DNA from: Massilia alkalitolerans DSM 17462
GTDB taxonomy: Bacteria; Pseudomonadota; Gammaproteobacteria; Burkholderiales; Burkholderiaceae_D
Reading direction: 5' to 3'
DNA: 64,000 nucleotides
Assembly (NCBI RefSeq): GCF_000427785.1
Contig: NZ_ATYR01000025.1
Location: 32,371 to 96,370, forward strand
Shown: positions 10,947 through 19,264 of the stretch, in pieces
Layout of the letters: each line of letters starts with the position of its first letter
How positions within the stretch are numbered: the stretch's first letter is position 1
Program-made: the position numbers and the translations under genes
Notes under the pieces: generated by a model
The model's database searches: none
Told to the model about the DNA's origin: nothing
The model's input: the letters and a program-made list of their open reading frames with translations, nothing else

Positions 10947-11729
10947 ATGAAATACCTGATGGGGCTGGCCCTGCTGGCCGGTTTTGCGCTGCCGGGCGCT
11001 GGCCAGGCGGCAATCAGCTGCACGCTTCTGGTCGATGCCGAAACCGGCAAGGCCCTGGTGCGCGAAGGCCAGTGCGAGCAGCGCGTCACGCCTGCCTCGA
11101 CCTTCAAGGTGGCGATCAGCCTGATGGGCTACGACAGCGGCATCCTGGTCGATACGGCCACGCCGCAGCTGCCCTTCCGCGAAGGCTACGTCGACTGGCT
11201 GCCGGAATGGCGCACCGCGACCAACCCGGCCGGGTGGATGAAGCACTCGGTGGTCTGGTATTCGCAGCAGGTGACGACCCGGCTCGGCGCGGAGCGCTTC
11301 CAGTCCTACCTCGACCGCTTCGACTACGGCAACCGCGACGCCTCTGGCAACCCGGGCAAGAACGACGGGCTGACCCAGGCCTGGCTGGGCAGCTCGCTGA
11401 AGATCTCGGCCGACGAGCAGGCGGTGTTCCTGCGCAAGCTGGTCAACCGCACGCTGCCGGTCTCGGGCAAGGCGATCGACATGACAGCCTCGCTCATGCG
11501 CCACCGCATATTGCGCAATGGCTGGGACCTGTACGCGAAGACCGGCACCGGGTCGGAGCCGGGATCGCTGCCGCACGGATGGCTGGTGGGCTGGACCAGC
11601 GACGGCAAGCGCACGATCGTGTTCGCGCGCCTGGTGCAGGATGCACAGCGTGGGCCCGATGGACGAGCAGGACTGCGGGTGCGCGACGCCTTCATCAAGG
11701 AGCTGCCGCGGCTGCTCGAGAAGTTGTAG
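10947..11729 (+). CDS. Class D (OXA-like) beta-lactamase
   Basis: The 260-residue periplasmic enzyme has a signal peptide (to about residue 21, GQAA) and all class D active-site motifs: STFK at 51-54 with the nucleophile Ser51 and the lysine that is carboxylated, SVV at 101-103, YGN at 127-129, Trp146 in QAWLGSSLKIS, and KTG at 198-200. It hydrolyses beta-lactams by a covalent acyl-enzyme. The frame is open upstream, but the ATG at 10947 follows GGAGG and gives a proper signal peptide. It is a single chromosomal gene with no mobile element or regulator nearby, and its composition is like its neighbours, so it is probably intrinsic. Spectrum cannot be told. Confidence 0.92.
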   Translation: MKYLMGLALLAGFALPGAGQAAISCTLLVDAETGKALVREGQCEQRVTPASTFKVAISLMGYDSGILVDTATPQLPFREGYVDWLPEWRTATNPAGWMKHSVVWYSQQVTTRLGAERFQSYLDRFDYGNRDASGNPGKNDGLTQAWLGSSLKISADEQAVFLRKLVNRTLPVSGKAIDMTASLMRHRILRNGWDLYAKTGTGSEPGSLPHGWLVGWTSDGKRTIVFARLVQDAQRGPDGRAGLRVRDAFIKELPRLLEKL

Positions 11730-11751
11730 TGTGCACCGCACAAATTTCTGC

Positions 11752-11780
11752 TTGACAGGTGATCCATTCCTCTTTTAGAG
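11752..11780 (+). promoter_or_regulatory. Probable sigma70 promoter of the leu leader
   Basis: A perfect TTGACA -35 (11752-11757) is followed after 16-17 bases by TTTAGA/TTAGAG (11774-11780) as a -10. The predicted start of transcription is near 11787, only a few bases before the first leader ATG at 11789. It is the best promoter-like sequence between the beta-lactamase and leuA. Confidence 0.65.
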
Positions 11781-11788
11781 TGGATCGC

Positions 11789-11869
11789 ATGTCCTTCCAC
11801 CTGCATCTGTCGACTTCCCTACCTGCCGCCGGCGCGCTATCGCTGGCAGCCCTGCTACTACGCGCTTGA
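11789..11869 (+). CDS. Leucine-rich leader peptide 1 upstream of leuA
   Basis: This 26-codon ORF (starts MSFHLHLSTSL, ends LAALLLRA) contains eight leucine codons, four of them CTA, which is very rare in the genes of this window. It begins almost at the predicted transcription start, so it may be translated with little or no 5' leader. Composition and place match ribosome-mediated attenuation peptides such as LeuL of enterobacteria, which also use CUA codons. Function is inferred. No T-rich terminator follows, but a GC-rich hairpin (CCGGCG/CGCCGG, about 11884-11900) does. Confidence 0.65.
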   Translation: MSFHLHLSTSLPAAGALSLAALLLRA

Positions 11870-11930
11870 ATCAAGCCGTAGGTCCCGGCGCCTCCGCCGG
11901 CCGAACAAGCAGTCAAGGAAAGTCGTACCG

Positions 11931-12047
11931 ATGTCCAAGATTCCGTTTTACACCCCGTCGTTCTCCGCCACCGGCACCATGCTGGCAGTCGGCTCGCGCG
12001 CGCAGTTTCGTCTCCTGCTAAAGCTACTGACCGGTTGCCGGGCCTAG
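11931..12047 (+). CDS. Leucine-rich leader peptide 2 upstream of leuA
   Basis: A second short ORF of 38 codons (MSKIPFYTPSF...) has a good AAGGAAAG ribosome site eight or so bases upstream. Near its end it carries five leucine codons within six positions (CTC CTG CTA AAG CTA CTG, residues about 28-33), again including CTA. Downstream sequence can fold as nested stems (GTGGC/GCCAC around CGGCAG/CTGCCG, about 12052-12076) and as an alternative GCCCGT/ACGGGC pairing reaching 12094. This looks like a leucine-sensing control element for leuA. It ends 81 bases before the leuA ATG. Confidence 0.65.
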   Translation: MSKIPFYTPSFSATGTMLAVGSRAQFRLLLKLLTGCRA

Positions 12048-12128
12048 CGTTCGTGGCCCGTCCGGCAGCCTGCCGCCACACCACCGCCCCCACGGGCTCG
12101 TCGTGTCACCGCATCAGGAGCAAACGAA

Positions 12129-13808
12129 ATGCTGAAGAACCCCGCCGCCAAATACCGTCCTTTCCCCGCCGTCCAGCTGGCCGACCGCCAGTGGCCCAGC
12201 CGCTCCATCACCCGCCCGCCGGTCTGGATGAGCACCGACCTGCGCGACGGTAACCAGGCCCTGATCGAGCCGATGAGCCCGGAGAAGAAGCTGCGCTTCT
12301 TCGAGATGCTCGTCAAAATCGGCATCAAGGAAATCGAAGTCGGCTTCCCTTCCGCATCGCAGACCGACTTCGACTTCGTGCGCATGCTGGTCGAGGAAAA
12401 TCGCATCCCGGACGACGTCACCATCATCGTGCTGACCCAGGCGCGCGAGGAGCTGATCCGCCGCACGGTGGAATCCGCCGTCGGCGCAAAGCGCGCCATC
12501 GTCCACGTCTACAACTCGGTGGCGCCGGTGTTCCGCCGCGTGGTGTTCGGCATGGAACGCGACGAGATCGTGCAGATCGCGGTCAAGGGCACGCAGCTGA
12601 TCAAGGAACTGGTGGCCCAGCATCCGCAGACCCAGTGGGGCCTCGAGTATTCGCCGGAATCCTTTTCCACCACCGAGCTCGATTTCTCGAAACAGATCGT
12701 GGACGCCGTCAGCAACGTGTGGCAGCCGACGATCGAGAACAGGATGATCGTCAACCTGCCCTCCACCGTGGAAGCGAGCACGCCCAACGTCTACGCCGAC
12801 CAGATCGAGTGGATGTGCCGCCACCTGGAGCGCCGCGAAGCCCTGGTCATCAGCGTGCACCCGCATAACGACCGCGGCACCGCCGTGGCGGCGGCCGAGC
12901 TGGCCGTGATGGCCGGCGCCGACCGCGTCGAGGGCTGCCTGTTCGGCAACGGCGAGCGCACCGGCAACGTCGACCTGGTGACGCTGGCGATGAACCTCTA
13001 CACCCAGGGCATCGACCCCGGCCTGGATTTCTCCGACATCGACGCGGTGCGCCAGCTGGTGGAGGAATGCAACCAGCTGCCGGTGCACCCGCGCCACCCG
13101 TATGCGGGCGACCTGGTCTTCACCGCCTTCTCCGGCTCGCACCAGGACGCCATCAAGAAGGGCTTCGCCGTGCAGAAGGCCGATGCGATCTGGGAAGTGC
13201 CCTACCTGCCGATCGACCCGGCCGACCTGGGACGCAGCTACGACGCCGTCATCCGCGTCAACAGCCAGTCCGGCAAGGGCGGCATGGCCTACCTGCTGCA
13301 GCAGGAATACGGCCTGGAGCTGCCGCGCCGCCTGCAGATCGAGTTCTCGCGCGCGGTGCAGCGCGTGGCCGATTCGACCGGCCGCGAAATCGCCGCCGCC
13401 GACATCCACGCGCTGTTCGCAAGCGAATACCTGGAACACGACAGCCCCTGGCAGTACGTGGCGCACCGCATGACGGAGGACAGCGCGCACGGCGTCGAGA
13501 TCGCGCTGGACCTGACGCGCCACCATGCGCCGCAAGCCATGCAGGGCAAGGGCAACGGCCCGATCGACGCTTTCGTGAATGCGCTGGGCCTGGACATCCG
13601 CGTGATGGACTACCACGAGCATGCGATCGGCCACGGCGCCGATGCGCGCGCCGCCTGCTACGTCGAACTGCGCGTGGGCAGCGGCCAGACCCTGTTCGGC
13701 GTGGGCATCGACAGCAATATCGTGACGGCCTCGTTCCGCGCGGTGCTGTCGGCGGTGAACCGCCACCTGGCGATCGCGGGCACGGACGAGACGGCGATCG
13801 CCGCCTGA
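12129..13808 (+). CDS. leuA: 2-isopropylmalate synthase (long form)
   Basis: This 559-residue enzyme makes 2-isopropylmalate from acetyl-CoA and 2-oxoisovalerate, the first committed step of leucine synthesis. The catalytic TIM-barrel shows STDLRDGNQALIEPM (about 35-49), GIKEIEVGFPSASQTDFDF, and the metal-binding VHPHNDRGT; the C-terminal regulatory domain (about 430-559) would bind leucine. The N-terminal MLKNPAAKYRPFP and overall length match the LeuA type 2 family. AGGAG lies ten bases upstream. The two leucine-rich ORFs before it suggest transcript-level control in addition to feedback inhibition. It stands apart from leuBCD. Confidence 0.96.
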   Translation: MLKNPAAKYRPFPAVQLADRQWPSRSITRPPVWMSTDLRDGNQALIEPMSPEKKLRFFEMLVKIGIKEIEVGFPSASQTDFDFVRMLVEENRIPDDVTIIVLTQAREELIRRTVESAVGAKRAIVHVYNSVAPVFRRVVFGMERDEIVQIAVKGTQLIKELVAQHPQTQWGLEYSPESFSTTELDFSKQIVDAVSNVWQPTIENRMIVNLPSTVEASTPNVYADQIEWMCRHLERREALVISVHPHNDRGTAVAAAELAVMAGADRVEGCLFGNGERTGNVDLVTLAMNLYTQGIDPGLDFSDIDAVRQLVEECNQLPVHPRHPYAGDLVFTAFSGSHQDAIKKGFAVQKADAIWEVPYLPIDPADLGRSYDAVIRVNSQSGKGGMAYLLQQEYGLELPRRLQIEFSRAVQRVADSTGREIAAADIHALFASEYLEHDSPWQYVAHRMTEDSAHGVEIALDLTRHHAPQAMQGKGNGPIDAFVNALGLDIRVMDYHEHAIGHGADARAACYVELRVGSGQTLFGVGIDSNIVTASFRAVLSAVNRHLAIAGTDETAIAA

Positions 13809-13945
13809 CGGCCTGCCGCGGAAGGGGGCTGCGCCCGCTGTTGCGTCCATGCATACACGAATGTTTCCTTAAGGGAAAAATACGTTGTTGCAAGCAGCCA
13901 TTCTGGTGCACACTTGGGATTCCATGCTTCAGTGCAGGTCCAACC

Positions 13946-16900
13946 GTGTACATCCCATCCCTTTTCGCGATGCTGTTCCCCAGCCAAGCACCGCGGGGCT
14001 ACCGAGCCTTGCGGCGCTGGCTGCCGGTGCTCGCGCTCGCGCTGGCGGGGCTGCTCGGCAGCGGCGCCACCCAGGCCGCCGTCTTCAACTTCGACGGCAA
14101 TCCCGCCGGCGACTGCACCCTGACCGACAAGGAATACAACTGTCCCGCGAGTTTCGCCATCAAAGGCAATGACGAAATCAATATCGCCAGTGGCTATACG
14201 CTCAAGCTCAACAACAGTTTCACCTTCGGCTGGAACCAGCGCCTGGTCATGCGCGCCGGTTCGCGGCTGGTCTGCACCGGCAGTTTCAGCCTTGCGGACC
14301 TGAATCCCGCCAGGCTCGATGTGACCGGCGGCAGCTTCGTCGTCGGCGGCACCTTCTACATGGGCAGCTCGGCGCAGTCGATGACGGCCGATGTCAGCGC
14401 CAACGCCATCCAGCTCGGCGGCGCGCAGGTGACGATCAAGGGCAAGCTGGCGGCGCAAGGGACGATCTCCATCAGTTCCGGATCGAAAATCACGGGCAAC
14501 GTCAGCGGCGCATCGATTACCACCTCGTCGTCGACGACCATTACCGGCAACGTGAGCGCCGGCAGCAGGTTCACGCTCGCGTCGGGCAGTACGGTTTCCG
14601 GCAGCGTGACAGCTCCGGTATTCGACATGCTCTCAACAAACAGTACCGTGAACGGCAACATCACCGCCACCACCTCGTTCACGATGGGCTCCGGGAATAC
14701 CGTGACCGGCAACGTCGCGACCGGCGTCTTCGACATGCAAGCCTCGGGCAGCAGGATCGAGGGGAACGTCGACGCCACCACCAGCATCAGCATGGGGTCC
14801 GGGAACACCGTCCAGGGCAGCGTCGATACCGGCAACCTGTTGCTGCAATCCTCGAATGCCCTCATCACAGGCAACGCCAGCGTCAACTGGGCCACGCTGG
14901 AGTGGGCCGGACGGGTCGCCGGCACCATCTTCTGCAAGAAGGGAACCGCCACCGGCAAGTGCGACTGCGTGACCAACAACAGCGGCTTCCCCGTCAATAC
15001 CGCCAATGGCCCGCGTTGCGAAGGTCCTGCGGCGTCCAAAGGCCCGCAGCGCTTCCTGATCACCCACGACGGCGAAGGCGACACCTGCCTGCCCGAGAAA
15101 ATCACCGTCACCGCCTGCGCCAACGCCACCTGTACCGCGCCGCACTTCGCCGGTACGGTCTCGGGCAGGCTGCTGGGAAAGGACTTCACGATCGTCGAGA
15201 ACGCCGGCTCGGCCGTGGTCGAGCTCACCCGCATCGCCGCCGGCAGCGTCGAGCTGGCCGTGACCGGCGCGACGGGCACCCCCGAGAGCCAATGCTACCG
15301 CACCAGCGACAACACCGGCAGCTGCTTCATGCGCTTCACCGGCGGGACCAAGCTCAAGCTGAGCGTTCCTCCCCACGCGGCCGGCACGGGCGGCATCCTG
15401 GCCACGCTGCAGGCGGTCAGGGCGAACGACGAGAACAGCGCATGCATCGCGGCGTTCAAGAACGAGCAGCACAAGGTGACCTTGTCCTGCAGCTACGCAA
15501 AGCCGAAGACCGGCACGCTGGCGCCCGTGCTGGACGGCAGCCCGCTGGCCTGCACTCCGGGGACGAAGAGCACGCTCGACACCACCTTCAAGGACGATGG
15601 CAGCGCGCAGTTCTCGTACAGCTATGCCGACGCCGGCGAAATCAGGCTGAACGCCGTCGTCGACGGTGCGAAAGGCAAGGCCAGCGGCGAAGGCAGCGCC
15701 GTCACGGCGCCGGCGTCGTTCCTGATCCAGCCTGCCGCCGGGCCGATCCGGGCCGGGGCCGAGTTCGCGCTCACGCTCACCGCGCGCAACGTCGCCGGCG
15801 CGGCCACGCCGAACTTCGACACCCAGGCCCTGAACGACGCGCTGGCAACCAGCCATGCCGTCACCCTGGAGGTGGCGTGCCACGCGCAGGGCGGCAACAA
15901 GCGCAGCATCGCGGCGGCCGCGCCGATGTTCCGCTCGGGGGTCGCCAAGGTAGCCGCCAGCTGGCCCGACGTCGGCAACATCGACCTGCAGGCGCGCCTG
16001 TCCGACTTCCTCGGCACGGGCCTGGGCGCCTCGGGCAACACCAACACCGCCGGCGCCGGCGGCTGCAGCGGCACGGCCGGCCCCTTCATCCCGGCCTATT
16101 TCGAGGTGGCCCTGGCGACGCCGCGCTCCATCTATTACGCGGGCGAGCCCTTCCCGCTTCGGGTCAGCGCCATGAACAAGGCGGGGGCGGTCACGCTCAA
16201 CTACAGCGCGCTTCGCAAGCTGAGCGAACCCGTGACGCTGGCAGCGAACGACAAGAACGGCGCCGCCTTCGCTTCGCCTCCCGGCGCCTTGTCCGCCGCG
16301 ACGATCGGCGACGCCATGTTCGTCGACGGCGTTGCCCTGGTCGAGACGAGCTACGTGTTCAGCCAGTCTCCGCGCGCGCCCGCGCAGATCCGCCTACGCG
16401 CCCGCAACGGCAATGCCTCGCCGGGCGACGTCTCCTCGGCCGCGCCGGCCACGGCCGAGGACGCCGCAATGCCCATCATCCGCAGCGGCCGACTACGGAT
16501 CGGCAACCGCTTCGGCAGTCACAAGGCGACGCTGTCGGTGCCGGTCACGGCCGAATACTGGACCGGCAAGAGCTGGCTGCTGCACAGCGACGACAGCGCC
16601 ACCGTCATCCCGGCAGACGCGTTCGCCTTCAGGCCGGCCAGCGCCGGCGTCAGCCTGGAAAAAACGATCCCGTCCGATGGACTGAAGCTGGTCAAGGGCG
16701 CCGCCGCCTTCAACCTGCGCGTCAGTGCCGGCGGGCCGGGCCCGGTCGACATCGCCGCCAATCTGGGCAGCGACAAGCGCGACAATGCCTGCATCGGCAA
16801 GCTTGCCGGGACCCAGGTCGACTCGGCCGGCGCCAGGATGCCCTGGTTGCGCCCGGTCGTGAACGGCTGCGGCACAACCGAGACCAGGGATCCTTCCGGG

Positions 16901-16969
16901 CGCGCCACCTTCGGCGTGTACACGCCGGAAAACCGCCGCATCATCCACGTGCGCGAGGTGTTCAATTGA
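13946..16969 (+). CDS. MshQ-like large surface protein of an MSHA-type pilus set
   Basis: The product, about 1007 residues, has a signal peptide (LPVLALALAGLLGSGATQA) and then a Gly/Ser/Thr-rich region (about 90-310) of roughly 20-residue repeats of the type GNVxAxxxFTMGSGNTVTGNV, which should fold as a beta-helix like bactofilins. After a cysteine-rich turn (GKCDCVTNN) come several beta-sandwich segments and the MshQ/DUF6701-type C-terminus that ends in NRRIIHVREVFN. In MSHA loci MshQ is a putative tip or adhesin component. The start is uncertain: a GTG at 13946 or the ATG at 13970, both giving a signal peptide. Its stop overlaps the next gene by four bases, so it is co-transcribed with the minor pilins. 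Confidence 0.82.
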   Translation: MYIPSLFAMLFPSQAPRGYRALRRWLPVLALALAGLLGSGATQAAVFNFDGNPAGDCTLTDKEYNCPASFAIKGNDEINIASGYTLKLNNSFTFGWNQRLVMRAGSRLVCTGSFSLADLNPARLDVTGGSFVVGGTFYMGSSAQSMTADVSANAIQLGGAQVTIKGKLAAQGTISISSGSKITGNVSGASITTSSSTTITGNVSAGSRFTLASGSTVSGSVTAPVFDMLSTNSTVNGNITATTSFTMGSGNTVTGNVATGVFDMQASGSRIEGNVDATTSISMGSGNTVQGSVDTGNLLLQSSNALITGNASVNWATLEWAGRVAGTIFCKKGTATGKCDCVTNNSGFPVNTANGPRCEGPAASKGPQRFLITHDGEGDTCLPEKITVTACANATCTAPHFAGTVSGRLLGKDFTIVENAGSAVVELTRIAAGSVELAVTGATGTPESQCYRTSDNTGSCFMRFTGGTKLKLSVPPHAAGTGGILATLQAVRANDENSACIAAFKNEQHKVTLSCSYAKPKTGTLAPVLDGSPLACTPGTKSTLDTTFKDDGSAQFSYSYADAGEIRLNAVVDGAKGKASGEGSAVTAPASFLIQPAAGPIRAGAEFALTLTARNVAGAATPNFDTQALNDALATSHAVTLEVACHAQGGNKRSIAAAAPMFRSGVAKVAASWPDVGNIDLQARLSDFLGTGLGASGNTNTAGAGGCSGTAGPFIPAYFEVALATPRSIYYAGEPFPLRVSAMNKAGAVTLNYSALRKLSEPVTLAANDKNGAAFASPPGALSAATIGDAMFVDGVALVETSYVFSQSPRAPAQIRLRARNGNASPGDVSSAAPATAEDAAMPIIRSGRLRIGNRFGSHKATLSVPVTAEYWTGKSWLLHSDDSATVIPADAFAFRPASAGVSLEKTIPSDGLKLVKGAAAFNLRVSAGGPGPVDIAANLGSDKRDNACIGKLAGTQVDSAGARMPWLRPVVNGCGTTETRDPSGRATFGVYTPENRRIIHVREVFN

Positions 16970-17433
16970 CTCGATCGCGTGCCGAACGGGGTTTCACGAT
17001 GGTCGAGCTGATCATGGTGATGGTGCTGATCGGCGTGCTGGCCGCGATCGGGGTGCCCAGGCTCGTGGGCGACAACAGCTTCGCCGCCGCCGCCTTCGGC
17101 GACGAGGTCGCGAGCGCGCTGCGCAGCGCGCAGAAGACGGCGGTGGCGCGGCGCCGGCTGGTGTGCGCGACCGTCGGCGGTGCGTCGGTCACCCTGCGGC
17201 TGGCCGACGCGCCTGCGGCGGCCGGGTGCAGCATCGCGCTCGACGCGGACGGCGCCACCACCACAGCCACGGGCGTGACGGCATCGGACCACACCCTGTT
17301 CTTCCAGCCGAACGGCCTGATAACAGGAAGCGCGGCCGGCCGCGACAGCGTGCGCGGCGCCGTCCTCATCCACCTCGATGGCAAGGAGCGCCGCCGCATC
17401 GTGTTCGAAGGGAGCACCGGCTATGTTCAATAG
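16966..17433 (+). CDS. MSHA-type minor pilin, MshC/GspH-like
   Basis: The 155-residue pseudopilin has the type IV prepilin signal RAERGFTMVELIMVMVLIG, with cleavage after Gly and the Glu at mature position 5, followed by a hydrophobic helix. The rest is a GspH-like beta domain with two cysteines (LVCATVG and AAGCSIAL). The start is a TTG whose last two bases overlap the preceding stop in TTGA; no ATG lies before the prepilin peptide. It would be processed by a prepilin peptidase and join the pilus or act in its initiation. Order in the set fits MshC. Confidence 0.82.
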   Translation: MTRSRAERGFTMVELIMVMVLIGVLAAIGVPRLVGDNSFAAAAFGDEVASALRSAQKTAVARRRLVCATVGGASVTLRLADAPAAAGCSIALDADGATTTATGVTASDHTLFFQPNGLITGSAAGRDSVRGAVLIHLDGKERRRIVFEGSTGYVQ

Positions 17434-17911
17434 GCGCATGGCAGGGGTCACCCTGGTGGAACTGATCGTCGCCATCGTCATCATCGGCGCCGCGCTGGGC
17501 GGCCTGGTGGCGGCTTTCACGCGCGCCAACCTGGCCAGCGCCGATCCGGTGATCACCCAGCAGATGCTGGCCATCGGTGAAAGCATGTTGGAAGAGGTGC
17601 TGCTCAAGCCCTTCGACGTCACCGCTGACGAGGTCGCGGAACCGGCCCGCGCCCAGTTCAACGACGTGCGCGATTACGATCGCCTGGACGACGCCAACCC
17701 CGGCTATGCGAGCAGCGGCATCCGCGACATCGACGGCGAGCCGATCGACGGACTGGAAGCCTATGGCGTCAGCGTGCGGGTCGAATCGAATGGCGTGGTC
17801 CTGGAGGGCATTCCGGCCGGGGACGCACTGCGCGTCACGGTCACCGTCACCCATGGCGACCGGCAGCTGTCGCTGAGCGGCTGGCGCACCCGCCCGTGGA
17901 AGACGCCATGA
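17423..17911 (+). CDS. MSHA-type minor pilin, MshD-like
   Basis: The 162-residue protein has a prepilin-type start MFNRRMAGVTLVELIVAIVI, with Val instead of the usual Phe after the processing Gly and the conserved Glu5. The C-terminal half (GVSVRVESNGV...ALRVTVTVTHGD) is a small beta domain like MshD. The ATG at 17423 lies within the end of the preceding gene, an 11-base overlap, so translation is coupled. It is probably an inner-membrane minor pilin of the MSHA-type machine. Confidence 0.8.
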   Translation: MFNRRMAGVTLVELIVAIVIIGAALGGLVAAFTRANLASADPVITQQMLAIGESMLEEVLLKPFDVTADEVAEPARAQFNDVRDYDRLDDANPGYASSGIRDIDGEPIDGLEAYGVSVRVESNGVVLEGIPAGDALRVTVTVTHGDRQLSLSGWRTRPWKTP

Positions 17912-18759
17912 AACGCCAGCATGGCTTTACCCTGGTCGAGCTGGTCATCGTGATGGTGCTGGTCGGCGTGCTGGGCGGCATCCTGGCGCTGCAGATCGCT
18001 CCCACCATGCAGGCTTATCTCGCGGTGGGCCGGCGCGCCGCGCTGACCGACCAGGCCGATACCGCCCTGCGCCGCATCGTGCAGGAAGTGCGGGCGGCGG
18101 TGCCGAATTCGCTCAGGCTCGGCAATGCGCGATGCCTCGAGCTGGTCCCGACCATCGACGGCGGGCGCTTCCGCGCCGGGCCCGACGTCGTGCCGGGGCG
18201 CAGCGGCGATGCCTACTTGGACCACGACATCGCCGCCACACAGTTCGACGTGATGACGCCCTTCACCACGCGCCCGGCCGTGGGCGACCTGGTCGTGATC
18301 GGCAACCAGAACCCGGAGGACGTTTACGGCGGTAGCAACGTCTCGTCCATCACCTCGGTCACCACCCATGACGCTCAGGGACCGGATGCCTGGAAGGGCA
18401 CGTACCGCCTGGGCGTGACGCCGACGCGCATTCCCTTCGGCTACGAAGATGGACGCTTCGTCGTGGTGCCTGGCGGCGAGCAGGTGGTCAGCTACGTGTG
18501 CAAGGACGCCGGGCTGAAGGACGGGCGCGGCCAGGGCGTGCTGTATCGCGTCGCCCGCACGCTTGCGCAGGCGGAGAGCTGCACAGTACCGGAAGACGCG
18601 CCGGTGCTGGCCTCGAAGGTCGCCAGTTGTGCCTTCGTCTACTCGCCCAACCAGGGCGCGACCCAGCAGAGCGGCTTCGTCCAGCTGCAGCTGACCCTGG
18701 CCGACGGCGGCGAATCGGTCGCGCTGACGCTGGGCGCCCATGTGAGCAACGTGCCATGA
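17908..18759 (+). CDS. MSHA-type minor pilin, MshO-like
   Basis: The 283-residue protein starts MKRQHGFTLVELVIVMVLVG, a textbook prepilin processing site and helix. The length, greater than the other minor pilins, and the later pair of cysteine-containing segments (VSYVCKDAG, AESCTVPED, ASCAFVYSP) fit MshO/PulJ-type large minor pilins. ATG overlaps the preceding stop as ATGA. These large minor pilins cap the pseudopilus tip in related systems. Confidence 0.82.
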   Translation: MKRQHGFTLVELVIVMVLVGVLGGILALQIAPTMQAYLAVGRRAALTDQADTALRRIVQEVRAAVPNSLRLGNARCLELVPTIDGGRFRAGPDVVPGRSGDAYLDHDIAATQFDVMTPFTTRPAVGDLVVIGNQNPEDVYGGSNVSSITSVTTHDAQGPDAWKGTYRLGVTPTRIPFGYEDGRFVVVPGGEQVVSYVCKDAGLKDGRGQGVLYRVARTLAQAESCTVPEDAPVLASKVASCAFVYSPNQGATQQSGFVQLQLTLADGGESVALTLGAHVSNVP

Positions 18760-19217
18760 AACGAACAGGCCAATCGGGCTTCGCCTACATCGCGGCGGTG
18801 GTGCTGCTGGTGGTCGTGGCCGGCATATGCGTGGCGCTGCTGCGGATGACCGGCACGCAGCAGGCCACGGTCGACAGCGCCCTGCTCGGCGCGCGCGCCA
18901 GCCTGGCCGCGCGCGGCGGCCTCGAGTGGGGCTTCTACCAGCTGAGCAAGGGAAACTGCGCAACAACGACACTGGCCGACTTCGCAGCCGATAGCGGCTT
19001 TCGGGTAACGGTACGCTGCACGAAACGCAGCTTCAACGAGGGCGAGGACGGCGCCGGCGCCGCGATCGCGAAGGAGGTGGTGCAGCTCGAGGCGATCTCC
19101 TGCAATAGCGGCGGCGACTGTCCCAGCGAGGATCCGGCCATCCTGACCCAGCCTGACTACGTGGAGCGCCGCCGCGTGGCTACAACCTGCATCATGGACA
19201 AGTCCGGGCTCTGTTGA
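18756..19217 (+). CDS. MSHA-type minor pilin, MshP-like
   Basis: The 153-residue product begins MKRTGQSGFAYIAAVVLLVV: a prepilin-like Gly-Phe with a hydrophobic helix but without Glu5, as is usual for MshP/GspK-type proteins. The later part has four cysteines. It overlaps MshO by four bases (ATGA) and ends the set. No pilin MshA, secretin or motor gene is adjacent, so the rest of the machinery must be elsewhere. Confidence 0.78.
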   Translation: MKRTGQSGFAYIAAVVLLVVVAGICVALLRMTGTQQATVDSALLGARASLAARGGLEWGFYQLSKGNCATTTLADFAADSGFRVTVRCTKRSFNEGEDGAGAAIAKEVVQLEAISCNSGGDCPSEDPAILTQPDYVERRRVATTCIMDKSGLC

Positions 19218-19264
19218 TCGATCCTGGTGCATCATGCAGGTATCCACTCACCACAGGAGACAGC

